A stretch of 64,000 bases of DNA from Anarhynchus alexandrinus (taxonomy: Eukaryota > Chordata > Aves > Charadriiformes > Charadriidae), in contig VUYV01000003.1 in assembly GCA_008711295.1 (NCBI GenBank), forward strand, positions 10,867,148-10,931,147. Reading direction: 5' to 3'. Below are positions 60,824-64,000 of this stretch, piece after piece. How positions within the stretch are numbered: the first letter of the stretch is position 1; every line of letters starts with the position of its first letter. The notes below the pieces were generated by a model, which saw nothing but the letters and a program-made list of their open reading frames with translations, ran no database searches and was not told the DNA's origin. A program made the translations under genes and the position numbers.

Positions 60824-63800
60824 CTTGTCTCTCTTTCAATTTTCCACTTGGGGTTTTGTTGTCAGCTTTGACTGCTGTATAGCAGCTGCTACATTGCTCT
60901 TCAGGTTGAGCCCCCGAACCACAGCACTTAATCCCAGAACAAATTATTTGGGCTTGTGAGGTGGTGTGACGCAGGATGCTAAATGACGATAGGCCACAGA
61001 AAAGGTCAAAAAACCCAATGGGGGAAGCAATGCACATGTTGAGTGCTGTGAGAGCTACGCTGAGTAGCTGCACGGGTAACTGAGTTTGGGGGATTTCTCA
61101 GCCCTGCTCATTGCTCTTGGGGTTTGCAATACTGCAGGTAGCAAAGAGAAACGGGGGGAGGGGAAGGAGCCAGCGGTGCAGATGTACAGTAAGGAAGTAA
61201 TTCTAAAATGTGACAGTGGTGGATCTGCACGACTGGTTATGGTGCTGCAGGGAAGTAAGTTTGTGCTTCTGCCTTTTGTGTAGGAGGCCCGGGCACAAAT
61301 GGGGATACCCCACAGCAATGTTAAAAAAAAAAAAAAAGATGAAAGTATGCATATAGCTATATGATTAATGCCACTTAGTGCATGGGATAGATCTCTCTGA
61401 ACCATACACTAAGCCTTTGCCAACTATGTCATGCAGATCAAGTGCAGAAGCAATCTAGAGTAATGGGGCACACTGAGGTGACTTTAGTTCACATTATAGC
61501 AACAAACTTAATATTTCTCAAACCAGAACCCTCAAAGAGTTTGGACTAAGAACACTAAGAACATGCAAATCAACAACTTGTATGAATATGTAACTTTACA
61601 TCACCCTAAGGTACCCCTACTCTGCTGTTTGCCAAAAGCTCGTGTTGCTTGGTCTGTAACACTGTAATATTCCACTTGCCCGGCAGCTTACCAGGCCAGG
61701 CTCTGCATGTGTACTGCCATAACACCTCCTTCTGTGGCAGTGCCCTTCTCCTTGATGTGCATGGGGAGGAGGCACACATGGGCAGCAGTTACCTTTCTGC
61801 TAAGACCACCCTTCCCCACCTCTGATGACTGCAGTCCTGAGAGGGGGGCAGTGGCTATCAGGTGTGGTAACGCTCCAGTCCTGCAAAGGCTTACATTACA
61901 TATTTAGTATTATGAAAGCTTGTATTTATCCGAGCTCATCAAACCAGCGAGCATCACAGCCCAGGCCTGCTTCAGGCGTGAGCAGTCCACGGCAGTGCTC
62001 GGGCCCTGACCTGGCAGGGCTCGAGAGTTTGGGATACAAGCATCCATTTCCCAGGGGGTCACTAACCGAACCCCAGCTGTCCCCCGGGACAGCCCCTTTG
62101 CTGTCTGCAGCCTGTGTCAGGGCAGTTAACAGAGTTAGCAGAGAAGAACATGGACATCCAGGCAAAGAGAGGTCCTGGGGGGCTCGGGAGTCACAGGGCC
62201 ACAGGAAGGCAGATTACCTGCAGCTAGGCAACAGTAACACAAGAGCAAGTAATATCAGGAATAGGTCTTGAATCATCTCCTTCCCCAACCATTTTGGCAC
62301 ACCCCGAGTGAACAGCTACCCACAGCCTCCCACTCCCATACCCAGAAGTCAGCATATATCTTTTCCTGGGTGTACACGTGCCAATTTTTTAATTTTCCCA
62401 CTTCTACGTTGTAGCCCAATGATTAAGACTGGAATTCAAACCCTGCCTCTCTGGAGAGGATTTTATCACAGGTTTCACACATCAGTGCACCTCAGCCACC
62501 AAGCCCCATGATATTTCAGAAGAGCGGGAGGTGAGGACCCGGGGAGGAAGGCAGGGCACCCCCAGGCTGAAGACACTTCAGCCTGAGAAGTTTGAATCCC
62601 AGCTCTGGCTCCAGGGACCATCCCTGCGCTTCACCCTACACAATCATTACCTAAAACATTCCTGGGCAAGTCCTAAGTCAGAAAGTTTGCTCCAGGTGGA
62701 TTTTAAGCATAACAGATTAGCCAGCAGAGCAGTTTAAAGGGCTGAAATTTTACACATAGGCAGACTGGAGGTAGCTATATCTTTTACTGTGTCTCTCCCT
62801 TAGTCTCTAAGCATCAGATTGCCTATCCATCAAGTATAAATTAGCATTCTTCATTTGTATCAAATACTATGGCAATAACATGTGTTCTATGAGTAAACTG
62901 TTAAATGTACAGGTGAAACTCAAGATATCTTTGTCTGACATATAAAATAGACCAAGAAAGGACAGTGGAGGTAGCAAAATAGCTGCTCAGCAGAATCATG
63001 CAGAAATGAAGTGATGAAAAGGAGTCATGAAATAAATTTGAAAGACGGCACGCGTAGGATGAGCATCCACATACATAAAGTGTCTGGCAAGCACAGGAAA
63101 GAGTTTGATTAATTCCCTATCTGTTTCGCAGCTTCACCGAGACAGGAGAAAGCACACTGGGACGGGGGTGGATCTACTGCTCAGCGCGTCTCAAGGAGTT
63201 TAAGGCGTTGAACAGTGCCGTTCCCGGCTCTCCAGCACCCTCCTCTGGGCTTCGGCAGGCAAGCACCCTCCTCCCTCTTCTATCGCCCACCACCGGCTGA
63301 ATTATTTAGTGTCAGGACGCTGAAGACAGTGAAACGTTGCATTGCTCCTTTTGAAGCCTCAGAGTCTTTTCGTGGCAGAAATTCAGAGGAGCCCTCCCCC
63401 CAGAATTATGTCCGCTGCCTAATTATTCTTTTGAACACCGGCTAAGTAGTTGGATTTGTTTTGAACCTAATCATCACTGACTTGCTCACTATTTCCAATG
63501 CCAGGTTGTTAATCTTAAGCCTGGGTAGGAGACTGTGTTAAAACAATTTTACTTCGATGACTTTTTTACCTTGATGATTAACATTCATGGGATGATGTGT
63601 TCATGTACAGGATTTGATCCCATATTATACTTTGATTTCAAGTCAATGAAAGGCGTGACGGTAACGAGGAAGCAATAACCAAGTTACTGGTACGGGTACG
63701 CCCCATAACAAGCCTTGCCAGGGTGAGCTCATGGCACACTGGGCAAGTGGGTGCTCCCTCTCATTTTGCTGACTTTCTCCCCAGGTGGATTGCAGCTGCA

Positions 63801-64000
63801 TGGAAGGGCTTCTCAGCAGATGTTTCAGACAAGTACTCTGGCATTTAAGAGCAACGTGCAAAAATCTCTTTGGAAAACATATCTAAAATTAGTTGCTTCT
63901 GAAATACATTAAGTCACACATCACTGGGCCCACCAGAGGCAGACCTTATGCACCTGCTGATGCCAACCTAGACTTTATCAACTTTGTGGAATTACGTTCA
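60824..64000. other. Intergenic, no gene recognised
   Basis: There are no supportable exons. An A15 run lies at 61323-61337. Two tRNA-like B boxes occur near 62431 and 62588. The somewhat GC-richer segment at 61.7-62.7 kb has open frames up to 148 codons without recognised similarity. Confidence 0.6.
62400..62630 (+). repeat. Two adjacent tRNA-derived SINE-like (MIR-type) heads
   Basis: TGTAGCCCAATGATTAAGAC followed by tGGAATTCAAACCCTGCCTC (62410-62450) resembles the MIR A/B-box head (atagtggttaagagc...gggttcaaatcccggctc). A second B box, AGTTTGAATCCCAGCTCTGG, lies at 62588-62609 in the same orientation. Neither has a clear MIR core after it. Confidence 0.45.

Noticed and set aside
60606..61073. 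155-codon minus-strand ORF with repeated LLSSP
   Set aside because: The repeat peptide is just translation of the (GGAGA)n microsatellite.
1..64000. CRISPR arrays, operons, tRNA or rRNA genes, intact endogenous virus or DNA transposon
   Set aside because: No regularly spaced repeats, no tRNA cloverleaf or rRNA segment, and no paired LTRs, gag/pol/env or transposase that I could recognise. The sequence is eukaryotic, so bacterial feature types do not apply.

Overview
This is vertebrate nuclear DNA, most likely from a bird. The window is AT-rich and gene-poor, with spliced-gene architecture, one strong CpG island and sparse repeats. The youngest repeats are CR1 LINE fragments of the avian type, lying among much older CR1/L3-like, L2-like and MIR-like remnants. 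No bacterial, phage or plasmid feature is present. I cannot name the species.

One protein-coding gene can be supported: the 5' part of DUSP22 (dual-specificity phosphatase 22, also JSP1/JKAP), on the minus strand. Three short coding exons with consensus splice sites join in frame: exon 1 at 27244-27224 (MGNGMNK), exon 2 at 21044-21011 (ILPGLFIGNFK plus one base) and exon 3 at 12886-12804 (ends HDSARPMLE). Together they give 46 codons. The catalytic exons are not in the window and must lie beyond position 1. About 27 kb of the window is therefore DUSP22 introns 1, 2 and the start of intron 3.

The promoter is a CpG island of about 1.8 kb (roughly 26380-28190). It holds two oppositely oriented ZNF143-type (SBS/Staf) motifs, an ETS-type core beside one of them, an E-box, a small AT-rich homeodomain-like patch and two possible upstream ORFs in the predicted 5' UTR.

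From 28.2 kb to 64 kb I see no exon I can defend. This upstream intergenic region carries CR1 tails (28.3, 42.6 and 50.9 kb), an antisense ancient CR1/L3-like LINE (35.4-35.9 kb), two sense fragments of a similar old element (40.3 and 41.0 kb), two L2-like fragments (43.0 and 46.0-46.9 kb), MIR-like pieces and microsatellites. A stop-poor stretch at 51.7-52.7 kb is the only place where an unrecognised transcript seems worth testing. I found no convincing new biological system. The most interesting points are the promoter architecture, a CR1 copy with a large internal deletion, and the layering of old retroelements.
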